Shown: positions 12,035 through 24,043 of the stretch, one piece after another
Numbering within the stretch: the first letter of the stretch is position 1
Layout: every line of letters begins with the position of its first letter
NCBI RefSeq assembly: GCF_001723175.1
Contig: NC_064652.1
Coordinates: 1,364,001 to 1,428,000, forward strand
DNA length: 64,000 bases
Origin: Penicillium oxalicum
Lineage: Eukaryota; Ascomycota; Eurotiomycetes; Eurotiales; Aspergillaceae
Direction: 5' to 3'
Position numbers and translations under genes: made by a program
The notes under the pieces: generated by a model
What the model saw: only the letters and a program-made list of their open reading frames with translations
Told to the model about the DNA's origin: nothing
The model's database searches: none

Positions 12035-13058
12035 AAACATTTAAGTTGCAGGGACAACGTTTAGCGTTTTCGAAGCGCGGAGCTCGACCCGTCCATCTCA
12101 GTGAAGTAGGGAGTGAAATAAGAGGGGGCGCGTGGTCAACCTAAATCTCTTTGAAAAAAAAAAACAAATTGAGCCTTTTATTCTTTGTAGACAACAAAAC
12201 GTGCCCCCTAACGTGTAGGTGCTGATTAGAGCTGCCTTTTTTCGAACTTGAATGTTGACATGCCATGCGATTCATAATGTAAAACAACTTCAAAGGGGAA
12301 GCTCATAGAACTGCCAAAAGAAAAACGGATGGCACTAAAACGACTCGCGTGCTGAGCCTACGATTCGCAAGCTGAGGATGGTAAACCCGAGCCGGACATC
12401 AATTCCGGTTCATCTTTTATCGGGACTACGTATCTCGGTACTCATCGCAATATCTCAAAATCTCGTCTGATACTCATAAGGGTTTTGTTTTCGAAACGAG
12501 GCCCTGGAGATGAAAATCGATTCTTTGATGGAAGATACGAGTCCTTGATTTAATCATCAGATCTGCCTCGTAATGGGTATGAAAGATTCCAGAGCTTGAC
12601 TGGAAATTGTCTGATGTTTTTTGAAGTGCCGTGTTGCTCAGACAGACACACTTCTCTGATGCCAAGCTGGTCTCAATGAGACTCGTAATAGCCAATCGTT
12701 GAATATGTAAGGTGTGTTGGGTGGAATTCTCTACTGTACTATTGCAAAGGTGACTGTGAAAGACCAATCTACCTGCGGTATGTAACCAGGTACGTACGTA
12801 CGTAGTTTCGCCTTCCTGGACATCTCAACATCATCATGAGAACAATATGATGACTTGCCCTCGCTCTTCTTTGCCATCACTCATGACTTCTCGACAATCA
12901 ATTGGCAGCCACACAGGCGTCTTAGTTGGTCGTGCACCACCATTCCGATGTCATTCCGAGACAAGAGGCGAATCGGGCTTTGAAAATTCTCATATCAAGA
13001 CGAGAACAGGCAAAGCTGTCAGCCCCGTACCATATTTCTGCACTCTTACGAAAGAGAG

Positions 13059-13086
13059 ACACACACACACACACAGAGAGAGAGAG
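13059..13086 (+). repeat. (AC)8(AG)6 compound microsatellite
   Basis: Eight AC units run directly into six AG units, ending about 85 bp before the lectin start codon, hence in its promoter or 5' leader. Confidence 0.95.
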
Positions 13087-13171
13087 GGAGGAATCCATTT
13101 TCTTCTTCATCTCCCACAAACACCCCCCCTCCCTGTCGTATTTCCTCCTCGTCACACATATCGACAACAAT

Positions 13172-13866
13172 ATGGGCTTTCACAAGTCATCTATGAATAT
13201 AAAGCTCAAAGACAGCCATGTGCTCACGGCATACTGCGCCCGTCCGACAGGTGAAGCTCGCTACTCGGAGCTAGATCTCAATGAGTTCCTAGGGGTCCGA
13301 AAAGGCAAGTCGGAATCTCTTCATCATTCTCCATATTCTATATCCTCTTTGGAAGAGAAAACCCAGGCAGCAATCACTCTTCTGTCCTGACTCTACACTG
13401 TGGATTCTGTCTTGAACGGAATTGAAAGCTGGGATGAAAAGAAAAAGAGCAAGATTACATGATCCTTCAATCCCCTTCTTTACAGTCTAGTATTGCACCA
13501 TGTCAACCACGCAAAAGAAAAAGCAAAAAAAAAACACTCAGCATACCTCGTCGCAAAACAATGATTGCCTATCCACCCGCTCTCTCTCTCTCTCACACAC
13601 TGCATGACAAGTACAACGAGAGACTAATCATACCATTTAACCCTGTTCATTACATAGGCAAATTAAAATGGGGCGGTCACGATTTCACGCAATCCGCGGA
13701 TAATATTCATCTCGAATGGGAAGGAGAAATCCAGCCACAGAATCCGATTCTCCATGCCAACGTGCAGGTGGATCCTAAGGGAGTCGAGAGCTCGGAGTCG
13801 TCGGTGAATTTGGCTGATTGCATCAAGAACGAAGATGGTCAGCTTCGATTTATGGATTGCTTTTGA
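13172..13866 (+). CDS. Cyanovirin-N homology (CVNH) lectin, 2 exons
   Basis: Exons 13172-13304 and 13658-13866 give a 113-residue single-domain protein. It reads as two tandem CVNH half-repeats: the first starts FHKSSMNI and ends at KLKWGG, the second starts DFTQSADNIHLEWEG and ends near NEDGQLRF. The WGG and the Ser-x-x-Asn-Ile elements are typical of fungal CVNH proteins, which bind oligomannose glycans. There is no signal peptide, so the protein is probably cytosolic or exported by an unconventional route, as is usual in this family. The intron uses a GC 5' splice site (AG|GCAAGT) and a TAG acceptor. No GT donor tested restores the second half, and joining here aligns exactly with the family across the repeat boundary. 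The start sits in CAACAATATGG. The intron is 353 bp, long for this genome, and contains a TC/AC microsatellite. The physiological role of fungal CVNH proteins is not settled. Confidence 0.88.
13581..13600 (+). repeat. (TC)7(AC)3 microsatellite in the lectin intron
   Basis: Seven TC units followed by three AC units, inside the 353-bp GC-AG intron and about 60 bp before its acceptor. It may contribute to a pyrimidine tract. Confidence 0.9.
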
Positions 13867-16338
13867 AGAAGAGGAATTGCGGGCTGTCATTAGATATTTG
13901 AGGTAGGATTAAAATGAGGATGATGTTTTTGATATCTACTACTTTTAACACCTATTGTACGGATGAGAGAATCTGCCCGTGAGAGATGTACCCTCTCTGC
14001 GTTTGGCAATCTATGGGTGATGCGCAGTAATGACTACAATCCATACACAAGCTTCTTATGACAGGCCTCCGAAACGGGCATGCTCCGATGCCGAGGGTTC
14101 CGGTAGAAGCTTTCAATAGGCCCTTGATTCTGTTTTTTCTTTTTTAAAAAAAAATTAGATAATTAGATAGAGAGAAAAGCCGAGGAGCGTCGAAAGCGAG
14201 ACTGCAAGAATGCAATGGGGTAATTTCCGAGTAGGATGAGCGGCATGTCCTTCTCATTCTCTCATATCGGACCAAGCTCTCCTTCCTATGGCACAAATAT
14301 AAGCCAGAAGCAGCGACACACTCGCTACACATAACTACATCTGAATCCTATCCTCCGCATCCGTCCAACGGCTTATACTTCTTGCCCCGTTGGAAACGCT
14401 TGAACAAACATGGATGTCGCATTAGCGCTCCCCCAGAAGCGAGAGCCAGGCAGAAATCTCAATCCTCCAATTCACTCATGTCTTTCCTAGAACGGAATGG
14501 CTCCCATATCTCCCTCCAAGAAAAAAGAGAGAAAAAGATTACCAGAATATGCCCGAGAACATCGGCTGAATGTCGCGCGATTCAGAGCCAAGATGCGGGC
14601 GGGAGGGGGGGTGGGGGGGAGGAGGAGAACCACCAAGACTCGCAGGGCGTGAACGGTCAAACGCTCTTTTTGGAAAGTGCCATATAATAATAAAAAAGAA
14701 GAAGAAGAAGCTGAAACTGGAAATCGAAATGAATTGTAGTACCAAAAAAAACCTCAAAAACGAAAAGTGAAAAAAAATGCACAGAAAACAAAAATAGATT
14801 GATCGCGCAAGAAACTGACTCAAGACTCAAGGCCCCAGTGTGTGGACGTGATGAAATATCGCCTAGAGTCCAGTCAGAAGAGACTGTGGCTCGCCAGAAG
14901 ATAGATTCCAACGTGGGGGGAACACCCAAATGCCTAGTTGCATTCAAGACGGATCGTACGGCCGGACTAGCGCCCTCGTGCCACTAATGCAAGGCTAGTC
15001 GATAGGTGAGACCCTCTTTTCGTCAAAAGAAGCGACAATAGGAAAGGTTAGCGTCTTGGTATCTCTTGGCTGTGACAGGGGACCGCGGGGAGGGGAAGAA
15101 GGAAGAAATCCATGAGGAAAGTGAGTAACTTGGCTATGGTCTTTTGTTTTAATTCCTTTTTTTTCTTGGTGAATCAGTTGACTGGACTCGATTCCGAATA
15201 GGTTGAGTGTCGTGTCAAGACAATTGAAGAAGCGGGGGCAAGTGATCTTGCAGATGGATGATCATCGGCGCCACTAAAAGGATCATCACCGCTGTTCATT
15301 GACGGCAGATTTGGGATACAAAAAGTGAGGACCACGCTAAGGTGGGAAAGGCAGGAGGTTACCGGGAGACAGCCGAACCGACTCCGAGTATCAAATCATT
15401 TAGGGATGGGCGAAAAAAAAAAAGTCGTCATGCAGGCATCTACCTAGGTATCTAATCTATTCGAAAATCAAGGAATACAGGTCCAAATTGGTAAAGAACA
15501 CGCCGGTAAACGAGGTAACGGGATCATGAACCGTATCACTGAAGCGGAAAGTTCATCAAACCGAATCAAATCCATGGCACGTCGAGATGAAACCAATGGG
15601 ATCGCAGGCGAGGAGAAAGATTCGACAGTGAGGGTGGCGATGATGACCATAGTAGAGAGAGAGAAGAGAGAGAGAGGAGAGAGAGAGAGAGAGGGAACAC
15701 CATCAAACATCAAAGCGAATCATTGCCATCTCAAGCCATTTGTCAGACATGCCATAAGCTTTGTCCTAATCGATCCGCCCTCTATCTTGATTCGTGTGAG
15801 AATAAGACGAAGAATCAAGGGACAGACTGAAAAGCGATCAAAGGGAGATAAGCTTCCAAGGGGAATAAAGTAAACAGAACGCCCAGATGTGCCACGTGTA
15901 CAACCGAGGACCTAAGTTCATATACATGTCTTTGGATTTGTGTGGATTCATAAGACTCCCTCCTCTTTCTAGGCCGACTATCAAGAGCCAAGCAGCAATG
16001 CTGCGGCAAGCGCCTTGTAGTGAAAACAGAAGTGGAAAAAACAACAAAATCACGATTCAAAGAAATAACGCTAGATCACAGGAGGCAGGATCAGTTCCAC
16101 CGTGGGCAGTCAGGGGAAAAGACACAAATGGAATCAAAAGAAAAAAAAAGAGTAAAGAAATGTGCATTTGTTTCAGTGGCATTGAAAAGCGCCAGGTGAA
16201 ACAGTCTTGTCTTTTTCAAGGCTGGTCTTTCGTTACTTTTCGCCTTAGCCCTGTCTTTCTCAAGTCAAGTCACCCCCGGCGCTTGATGAGGCCTCGAGTA
16301 GGACATTCAAAGTCAATCATCGACTGCCAGCGGGGTCT
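13867..16338. other. Convergent intergenic region, 2.5 kb
   Basis: No supported gene. It contains A-rich runs on the plus strand (14690-14780, 15410-15424, 16138-16150) and a purine microsatellite at 15653-15696. It lies between the 3' ends of the lectin and importin genes, so an intergenic length of 2.5 kb is more than two 3' UTRs need. Confidence 0.5.
15653..15696 (+). repeat. Imperfect (GA)n purine tract
   Basis: An uninterrupted A/G run made mostly of GA units, downstream of the importin gene's 3' end. Confidence 0.9.
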
Positions 16339-19300
16339 TCAGATCTGATAGACTGAGCGCAACTTCTGAGCCACAGGGCCGGGCAGCTGCATAAGGAACG
16401 AGTCAAAGTTGGGTATCATATTTTTGTAGCCTTGCAGGACCTGGATAAACAATTGTCAGATAAAGAGTGAAAAATTTTTAAGAAAAAAAAAAAAGAAAAA
16501 ATTTCACGCGGACCACCACGAATTGTTTCAGGCCACAATGGGACATACCTGTTGGAATGAACCTTGAATATCTCGGTACTCTTCCTGGGAGAGTGACTTG
16601 GCCGGGAACGATGCAATCGCCTGGAAGTAGTCTCCCAGACAGGCTTCCATGGCCTGGGGATTCTTCATGACCATGTTGTTGAACCCGAGGAAAGCAGAAG
16701 CCTTCTCGCGCGTGAAATCGATCTTGCTCATGGACTTCAAGAACGGGCTGGCGAACTCCTGCAGATGCGGTGCGAGCGCGTCAGAACAGCAGAAGCCCAG
16801 TCGCCCGAGGGCCATGGCGGCATTCTCATTGACAGAGTCGATGATTTCCTCGTTGTTCATGATAGTCAGAAGGTCCTGGTAGAGCTTGTCGGCATAGGGA
16901 CTAAGGGCAGCCTTCTCGTTGACTGCAATCTCGCCACAAGACCAACAGGCATTGTTAAGCACGCTGAAACCAGTCGTGCGATCGTCATCCCGGATCAGAT
17001 CAAGGTCAAGCTGCTTGATGAGCACTGGCATAATCGTGGGAACGAAGGGCTCGAGGTGGGGGAAGATGCTGATCGCACAGTCGCCGAGCAAAGCATAGGT
17101 GGACTGGCGCACCTCGTAGTTGGGGTCCTGCATACAGAAGACAAGCAGATCGAAAAAGCGAGGTTGTGAGTTGGCAACAAGCTCGCCGCTCTTTTGAGGA
17201 TCAATCGCTTGGATGATCGCGCTCAGCAGGTCAAGACTGGTCACGAGGAAGTCCTTGTCCGGCTCGTCGATGGCCTGGTTACTTTGCGAGGCGACAAACT
17301 CTTCCAGGTTCTGGTAGATGATTTTGGTACATCGCTGGAAGAGATGAGGAGCGAACGGCGCAAAGGCATCGCCATACGCGGCCGCAATGTACCCGAGACA
17401 CTCAAGAAGTGGGAACAACTCTTGCGACTGATCAGTGACACGGTTGTATCGCTCAATCATTGCGGGCATGAGGATATCCACGAGCTGTGGCTTGGCCAAC
17501 TCAGTCATGACGCATTCGGCCAGGGTCTGAATACAGTCGTAAAGGATGTACATGTTGCGGTCCTTGTACTTGCCGAAGCACTGGACAAACTGGCGGAGAA
17601 TAGGCTCGCAGTAAGGGATCAGATTGTCGTCCGACTTCTCCTCCAAGCTAGCAAATGCCGATGCGGCAGCTTCTTGCACCTTCTTATTATTATCGAGCAT
17701 GCGAGTCAGGATGCCTTCCATCATGGGCTCGAAGTACTGCTGCTTCTCAGCCGGATCTTGCAGGTGCGATGCCCATTCTGAGTAACGACCCAGGCACCAG
17801 CAAGTGATCTGTCGCACGACCGGTTGCGCATCGTTAAGCAGAGAGATAAGGTAGGGGACAAGTTCGGGGAGATGAGGAGTCACGGCGTCCATGCAGCCAT
17901 CCGCAACAGCACCCAGAGTGAGAACAGCCGCCTCTCGATTGGGCCATTGCTCATGTCGAAGGGTCTCCTTGAGGTAAGGCAGGATGATGGTGAAGATCTG
18001 GTCATGGTACACGTTTGAAAAGACATCGAGCGCTGCGGCCGAGCACTTGCGCAAGGTCCACTCGCCCTCGGGATCGTCGCCAAACTCAGAATCCTCAATT
18101 TCGCCCTCGCTCAAGTCATCCTCGTCCTCCTGTTGATTCTGTTGCTGCTGGCCGTTGGCGCCATGTTCTCCGGCCTTGGAAGTGTCCAGGCGAGCGCCCT
18201 TGGACTTGGCAAACTGCGGCTTGAGATCTTCGGCACGGTCTTCCTCGTCGGCGTCATCCTCATCGCCCATGAGGCGGATGACGTCGTCCTCCTCATAGAC
18301 CATGTTCTGCAGGAGTACCGGAATGACCTTGTGCATGAAAGGGGCCAGAGGTTGCCGGAGACTCTGTTGCTCACCGGCAACGATCCAGAATTCGGCCGCA
18401 TCAAGCGCAAGCTCTGGATCCTCCTGGTTCTGTTGCTGCATGAGAATGTAGCTCACCAGGCCCTCCATATGCGGAATGAGCTTCTCCGGCGCGAATTCCA
18501 CCAGCTGCGAGAAGGACTGGCAGACCATCTTGCGCACTTCTGTGTCTTGGTCTCCCGCAAGATTGAAGAGTTGCGACAGGAAGACGTCCAAGGAAGCCAC
18601 CAAAGCGTGCGGTTGATGCGGCAAGAACACGTGAATGCTGTTCAAGGCGAGAGAGCGGATACGAGGACTGTCGCGCGTAGTGAACTCGAGCAGCTTGGGG
18701 ATGATGACATCGAGAGGGCGTTGACCAGAGTAGTCCCGGTCGAGGATCTTACGGTTATCCTCGCAAACCTTGAACAGGGCCGCCATCGCGGCCTCCTGAG
18801 TAGCAACGGTCACATCACCTGCATCATTACCGACGAGCGCCAGCAGCTCCTGCAGAACCTCGGGCCAGGCAAGGAGACCACCCTTTTGCACCAACTCGGT
18901 GATGACACTACCAACGCCGCGTTGGACTTGACGGTCACTGTCGCGGAGGGCAACCAGGGCGGCAGATCGGATGAAGGTGAGACTCTGAGGGGGAATGGTC
19001 TTGTAAGCCACAGCGAGCTTGGTCTTCATGTTCATCGTCGCAGCGAATCGGACGACGCCATAAGTGGTAGGGTCAATGCCGGCGGCGGCCACTGCTGAAG
19101 GAACCTGGGGCGTGGAAAACAGGTAGGTGATGTAATTGACATAGTCGGGGGAGGAAGTCGCTTGCGCGAGCATCTAGATGAGTTTTCGCAAGCTGGCGTT
19201 AGCGATCTTGAGCTTCTCCGATATCTGCATCATCAGGGACACCGTCTGGTGGTGATCGACATTACGAAGCACAGAGCAAACGAATGAAGAGCAGCTTCGC

Positions 19301-19429
19301 CAGGGGATTAGAAGAGGGATTCGGTACATTTTCAGCCTGCTTCCGTAGCTGAGGATCCATGCTGTTCAGCGAGTCCCTGAGGCAGCAGGCTAGCTGCCTC
19401 AATGGCTCATCCTGTGGTTGCCAATCCAT
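16339..19429 (-). CDS. KAP104: Importin beta-2 / transportin (karyopherin Kap104 type), 3 exons
   Basis: Exons 19429-19328, 19173-16549 and 16440-16339 give 942 residues, the usual length for transportin. Exon 1 encodes the conserved start MDWQPQDEPL. The ATG that opens exon 2 is internal, because the N-terminal HEAT repeat continues across intron 1 (154 bp). HEAT repeats fill the protein. A long acidic, Gln-rich insertion at about residues 325-410 corresponds to the family's acidic loop, which helps release cargo when RanGTP binds. The C-terminus ends in a conserved KLRSVYQI-type tail carried by the small last exon. Known members carry hnRNP-like proteins with PY-type nuclear localisation signals into the nucleus. 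The splicing-factor gene at 49.2 kb encodes a nuclear RNA-binding protein, but a cargo relation is speculation. Confidence 0.95.
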
Positions 19430-20971
19430 GTTGAAGCAGCACCGAGTTGTCTGGACGCGGCAACTGTGAAGGTAAAACTGATTGTGGCACAAGAGAGCCC
19501 CGCCAAGTATGTGGGAACGGGCCCCCCCCTCTTCGCCGATGGCCCAAAGGCAAAACTTTGGCGGCAAAGGACTTTGATCCAGAGGATTCAGTCCTCACAG
19601 CAATCTGAGTGGTCACAAATACTCCAGGTGATCTGACCTGATATCAGGAGAAGAACACCAAGGTCCAGCTTGATGGGATTCTGGAATGAAATTCAATTTT
19701 TAATTTTTTTTTTTCAAAAAAAAAAAGTTGAATTTTCACAGAGCGTTTCCCTAGGCCGGCTGAGCGGTCCTATTGGTTGGCTGGAAAGGTGGTTTTGGGC
19801 GGCAAAAATAAACGGTGGGGAAGGCGGTCGGCGATCAGGGCGCACTCGGGCTTCAGCGCAATTTATAGAGATGAAGAGCGAGTGATCGTTTCGGCAGAAA
19901 CGTTGAGGGGCCACAAGTTAAACGGATGAAAATGAATAGTTTGAAGTGTCAAAGAAAGATAAGTCGTGTTGAGAAAGCTATCAGATCGGGTTGAGTGGAG
20001 GTTGCAAATGCAGGCAAATGTCCATTTTTACAAAGGCAGCAGGTAAATTAATATAAACATGGAGTCTGAGGTCTTCAAATGCACTCTCCTCCCGTCCCGC
20101 GCTGGAATCTTCCAGCTTTATGACAGAACCAGGATTGGAAGTTAAAGGCCCCAAATCTGAGATTACTGCCCGTTGCTGATGAAGCCGTAGACCTCCTCCA
20201 GCCTGTGATCCAAGTCCCTTGAGAGACGGCAAGCATGTAGCTTCCACAAGCTTACGAGAGCTCATAGTCTGCAAATTCTGGAATGAAACCTTCCATCATG
20301 ATTTAAAGCTTGTTGATTAAGCCAAGTTTTCGTGTCTGTAGGAATGGAAACCTCGAGATGATGACGGCTTGCCCTTGAGGCCTGATGGGAGGTGATCCAT
20401 TTCCAACTGAATCCATTGCAGTTTGCGAGGTGCTGCCGTGCATCGGTGCGGATAGTGAAAGAGCAATTCCCGATCTGAATGGAAGAGGTAGGATACTTTT
20501 GAATAAGCTGGGTTTGAGGAGTATATAAATGGTACAAATGGATGTCAAGCACCGCCGTCCCTTCCTGCACAGAGTCCTCGCATAGGAAGCTCATCGTCAG
20601 ACTTGAAGTTGTATCCTCTAGGATTACCGGAAGAATGCGGAAGCTACCAGGTAATATACCGACTTCTCTTTATTCGTGGTAGCATCAAGGAGCAGATCAG
20701 AGAAACTAGATGCCCGGTTCAGCCCAATGCGTAGCTCATCTAGGTAGGCCTAGGGCGTCATGACGCCCGGACGCGCCGGATGATTCGACGGGCGGGTGTC
20801 GATCAAGTCTCACTTCCGTTTCACTTCTCTCTCAATACACACTTTCATATAGAACCCCACGCGCAGAGGGTCTCATCAATTCGTGACTTCATTATTAATA
20901 TGTATTCACAGGCCCTAATCACTTCAATATGTGCTCCGGAAAGATAAATAAAGTCGACACACCGAACCTTC
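19430..20971. other. Intergenic, promoter of the importin gene
   Basis: 1.5 kb between the importin start and the 3' end of the SAC gene, both on the minus strand. It contains a T9/A10 block at 19700-19730 and a 16-bp perfect palindrome at 20753-20768. No gene is supported. Confidence 0.5.
20753..20768. promoter_or_regulatory. 16-bp perfect palindrome with TGACG half-sites
   Basis: GGGCGTCATGACGCCC is its own reverse complement and contains two TGACG half-sites facing outward. TGACG is the core recognised by CREB/ATF-type bZIP proteins, but the usual arrangement is TGACGTCA, so binding is uncertain. It lies about 1.3 kb upstream of the importin start and 0.2 kb downstream of the SAC stop. 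Confidence 0.4.
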
Positions 20972-23900
20972 TCAGGCCCAAACCATCTTTTTAATATCAT
21001 ATACCAGATGTTCCAGAAGACCAGTCCGTTTCTTGGCTTCCTCCAACGAAATAATGTCCGATTGCTCGACGACTGATGCAGCGTCCTTATTCTGGCCATC
21101 CCCGGTCATCATGGCCCGTTCAATCTCCAAACAGATGGATCGTACCCGGTCGAGCTCACGCACGTTCACAGTCCCGGAGGTAGAACCCAGACGTGGATTA
21201 GTCGAGACAGCCTTTGCAGGTAGGGACTTGAACGCAACGAAGCGAGATGAGGAACGCTTGGTCCCGCGGATCCAGGAGATGAGATCCCATTCGTTATTCG
21301 CGGATGCTTCGAGCATAGCGGGTTGGACGTTGGATTGTAAAGAGCGAGTGTTGACGCGTAGGGCGTTTTCCTCGCCGTCCCGGTAGATGATGACCAAGCC
21401 GACGTTGCTTCGTTCGTCGGACTGACTGTCGGTCAAGATGGAGGTGATGTATGTACCGTAATGAATGTGCGAAATGGAACGGAGGTCGATGCGCGCGAAA
21501 GAGAGTACCTTGTCGGTCTCCCAGTCGAAGCGGCAGCTGTAGACCGCCGCGTCCGTGAGAAGAAGGACGGACTCTTCAAATGGAAGTGTGCGTAAAGTGT
21601 TTGGTTGCCGAGGGGTCAGCATCGTCCACCCTCCGAGGAATTCTTCTGACGGACTGCTGATGACAATCTTGCAACTGGTGTCAATCGCATTTTGTCGAAT
21701 CTTCTCAACGGAGATACCTGGATCGGTGGTCTGAAGTTCCACGGCAAATTCCTCGAAGACATGCGTGGACACGTTGCCAAGAAGGTAGTCAATGCAAGCT
21801 TGGGAGAAATAGTCATTGACAATGTTGTTGTAGTATCGTGAGAGGGTGAGACCGAAATCGTTGAGAGCGCCCCGATAGTCACGTTTCCGTGTGCGGGTAT
21901 AGTCGCCTTTCAGTGCAGCGGTAGACGAATACTGCTTAGAGATGGCGTCACCGTTGTCAGCCCACAGAGTATTGAACCACTGGGTAGATGAATCTCCACC
22001 CAAATCAATGCTGAGACCTTCGGTTTGTAGCTGCTGCTCCAGTGCCCATTGGCCAAACGCACACTGAGCAACACCCGTCCGATCAAGACAGTCCATACAA
22101 TTGGTCCGTATGATGCCATTCTGCGTGCGAGTCAGGGAGCCATCTTTGACAGTGGCATATCCAAATTGTTCCAAAGTATTCTTGACACGATCGACCAAAC
22201 GCGAGACATTCTCGAATTTCATGCCTCGGCACTCATTGTGGAAATCAAACCACTCGAGCTGGAGTGGCTCTCCTTCGATGCCACCGGAGTCATTCAAAGC
22301 CTTGGTGTACTGTTCATATTGTTCTCCAAGTTTCAGCTCACCAGCGTGTTTGTCAATCAGAGACACCGCCTGAACCTTACCATACCGACGTCTCATCTCA
22401 CGGAAGTGTCTGCCAAAGGCAAGATGATTGACCTCGGCTGAATGGTGCATGATTGGCACTGGTTTGAAAGAATAGGGAGACTGTGAAAAGTACAGCGGAA
22501 TAGAGCCTCGGACTTGCAAGAACGAATGGACATTGCGAGATGAATTCCAGTCTGGGTCTGAGAGAATCTGTTCTGTCTCAACAGTGTTCGCGGTGTTGCC
22601 CTCATCGTCAACCCCGCGACGGAGGTAACGAAGGCCGGGTCGATTGACGGAGCGACGCGAAATGAGAGTGAGAAGGTATTCATGCTGAACCGCGTCCTGG
22701 ATCTCTTGGTCCTCACCAACCACCTTAGCCTCGACGGTCTTCACTTGTGTTGATTCTGTGGAAGATGGCTTGCTCGCGGCAGCTGCCACGGTAAATTGTC
22801 GCTGTCCGACAAAACCTTGCACCAGGGGCAGAACAAATGCGTGAACGCCATTGTCGATCAAATCATCCATGAGATGCCTGTTCCAAAAATACTACAATCG
22901 AAAATGAACGGGCGTTAGATAACGAGAGCTTGAGTTTGAGGTGACCTTATCAGATCTTCCCTAGAGGACGTACCAAGGGGTCCACTTTCTTGTGAAGCGG
23001 TTGATGCGCGTTGCGCAACTCCTGACTGCCAAAAGGTCTGGTCAAGTCATAGTCGTATGAGAAGAAAAAATTACGAGACGCGAAAAGCACTTTTGTCCAG
23101 CGGAGGAGTTTCGGCAAAAGCTGTGCAGCTTGTTCAGCTGCCGGACGACCAACCTCACCCGTGACTGTCATCGCGGCATCAACCTCAGCCTCAGCATTTC
23201 TCTCAACTGCTTCGGGAATCGCCGCCTCCGCGGTCTCTGTAGCGTCATCCTTCGCACCAGTATCATCGAATGACCCACTCGGCGACTTCTCACGGGGAGG
23301 CTCGAGGGGTTCCCGGTCTGGTCCACTGGCTCGCGCCAAGCCAAGAGTCTTGCGCGACAACCAATTCGCCGCGAAGCTACCGAAGCGTACCTTCTTTCCA
23401 ATAACCTCTTCGGCGATGCTGCCGACGCTCATTCCACGCTGATGAGGTGTTTCGCGAACGGGTGATGAAGGTATACTACCGATATCCGTCTCTGCTCCAT
23501 CGGCCATCCGCTCGGTGTCTTCCTCTTCAGATTCCGTGTCTAGGTCCGGGCTACTTTGCAAGGCCTCTTTGCGGGCGTGCTCAATCGCACGGGCGGCATC
23601 TTCCTTGGTGGAAACGGGGATAATAGCAACATTGGTCACTGCGTAAACGGGATGTCCCCGGATCTGCGCAACCTGTTGGCGCTGGGTGATCGAGACAAGA
23701 AAAGAGTAGGATGCGACGGACAGCAAGCCTGTTGGCGCAAAACAATTGAATTCATGTCAGGGCCATCCAAGTCATTATGCGTTGCCCCCCCCCCTCCAAG
23801 CCCCGCCAAGTGGAGGATTCACTCACCCACAAGGCCATATGCTTCAAGCGTATCCTGTCCTTCGGATGCGTCCGATGAAGCAGGGACAGCAGTAATTCTT

Positions 23901-24043
23901 TTTGTCTTGTAGTCAATCTTGATCGAAGATGCCTCGTTACTGTTCCCGCTATTGTTGTGTCGTAGGCCATTAGCGCCAGTCCCATGTAGGATCAGCCCGT
24001 CAACTGCGGCGACAATCACTAGTTTGCGCAAAGGGCCTGGCAT
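20972..24043 (-). CDS. SAC-domain phosphoinositide phosphatase with hSac2-like C-terminus
   Basis: Exons 24043-23827, 23728-22974 and 22891-20972 give 963 residues. The catalytic signature CMDCLDRT (C-x5-R-T) sits near residue 589, after a typical RTN lead-in, so the active-site Cys and Arg are present. SAC enzymes remove 4- or 5-phosphates from membrane phosphoinositides. The region after the catalytic domain matches the hSac2/INPP5F homology type (the strand-rich block around RTLPFEESVLLLTDAAVYS), and no C-terminal membrane helix pair is seen, so this is not the ER/Golgi Sac1 orthologue. An acidic, Ser-rich disordered insert of about 100 residues interrupts the N-terminal SAC region in exon 2. 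The start at 24043 (MPGPLRKLVIVAAVDGL) was preferred over an in-frame ATG at 24187 because the hydrophobic VIVAAVDGL strand is the expected N-terminus. Exact lipid specificity cannot be read. Confidence 0.9.

Larger units (their letters stand above)
5594..13171. other. 7.6-kb gene-free interval with purine runs
   Basis: No reading frame here resembles a known family, and no convincing spliced gene could be assembled. The interval separates a minus-strand regulator from a plus-strand lectin gene, so both promoters lie in it. It contains long A/G runs on the plus strand (5705-5726, 6555-6620, 6915-6940, 7330-7380, 8160-8245, 8470-8535, 9742-9762), C18 at 8799-8816, a 29-bp palindrome at 8835-8863, G14 at 12021-12034 and a short TACG repeat near 12790-12803. 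A few pyrimidine runs also occur (7250-7290), so the strand bias is strong but not absolute. A long leader, a non-coding RNA or relics of decayed genes are all possible. Confidence 0.55.

Noticed and set aside
18133..19098. 321-codon open frame on the plus strand
   Set aside because: It lies exactly antisense to the importin coding sequence and mirrors its codon structure; no family features.
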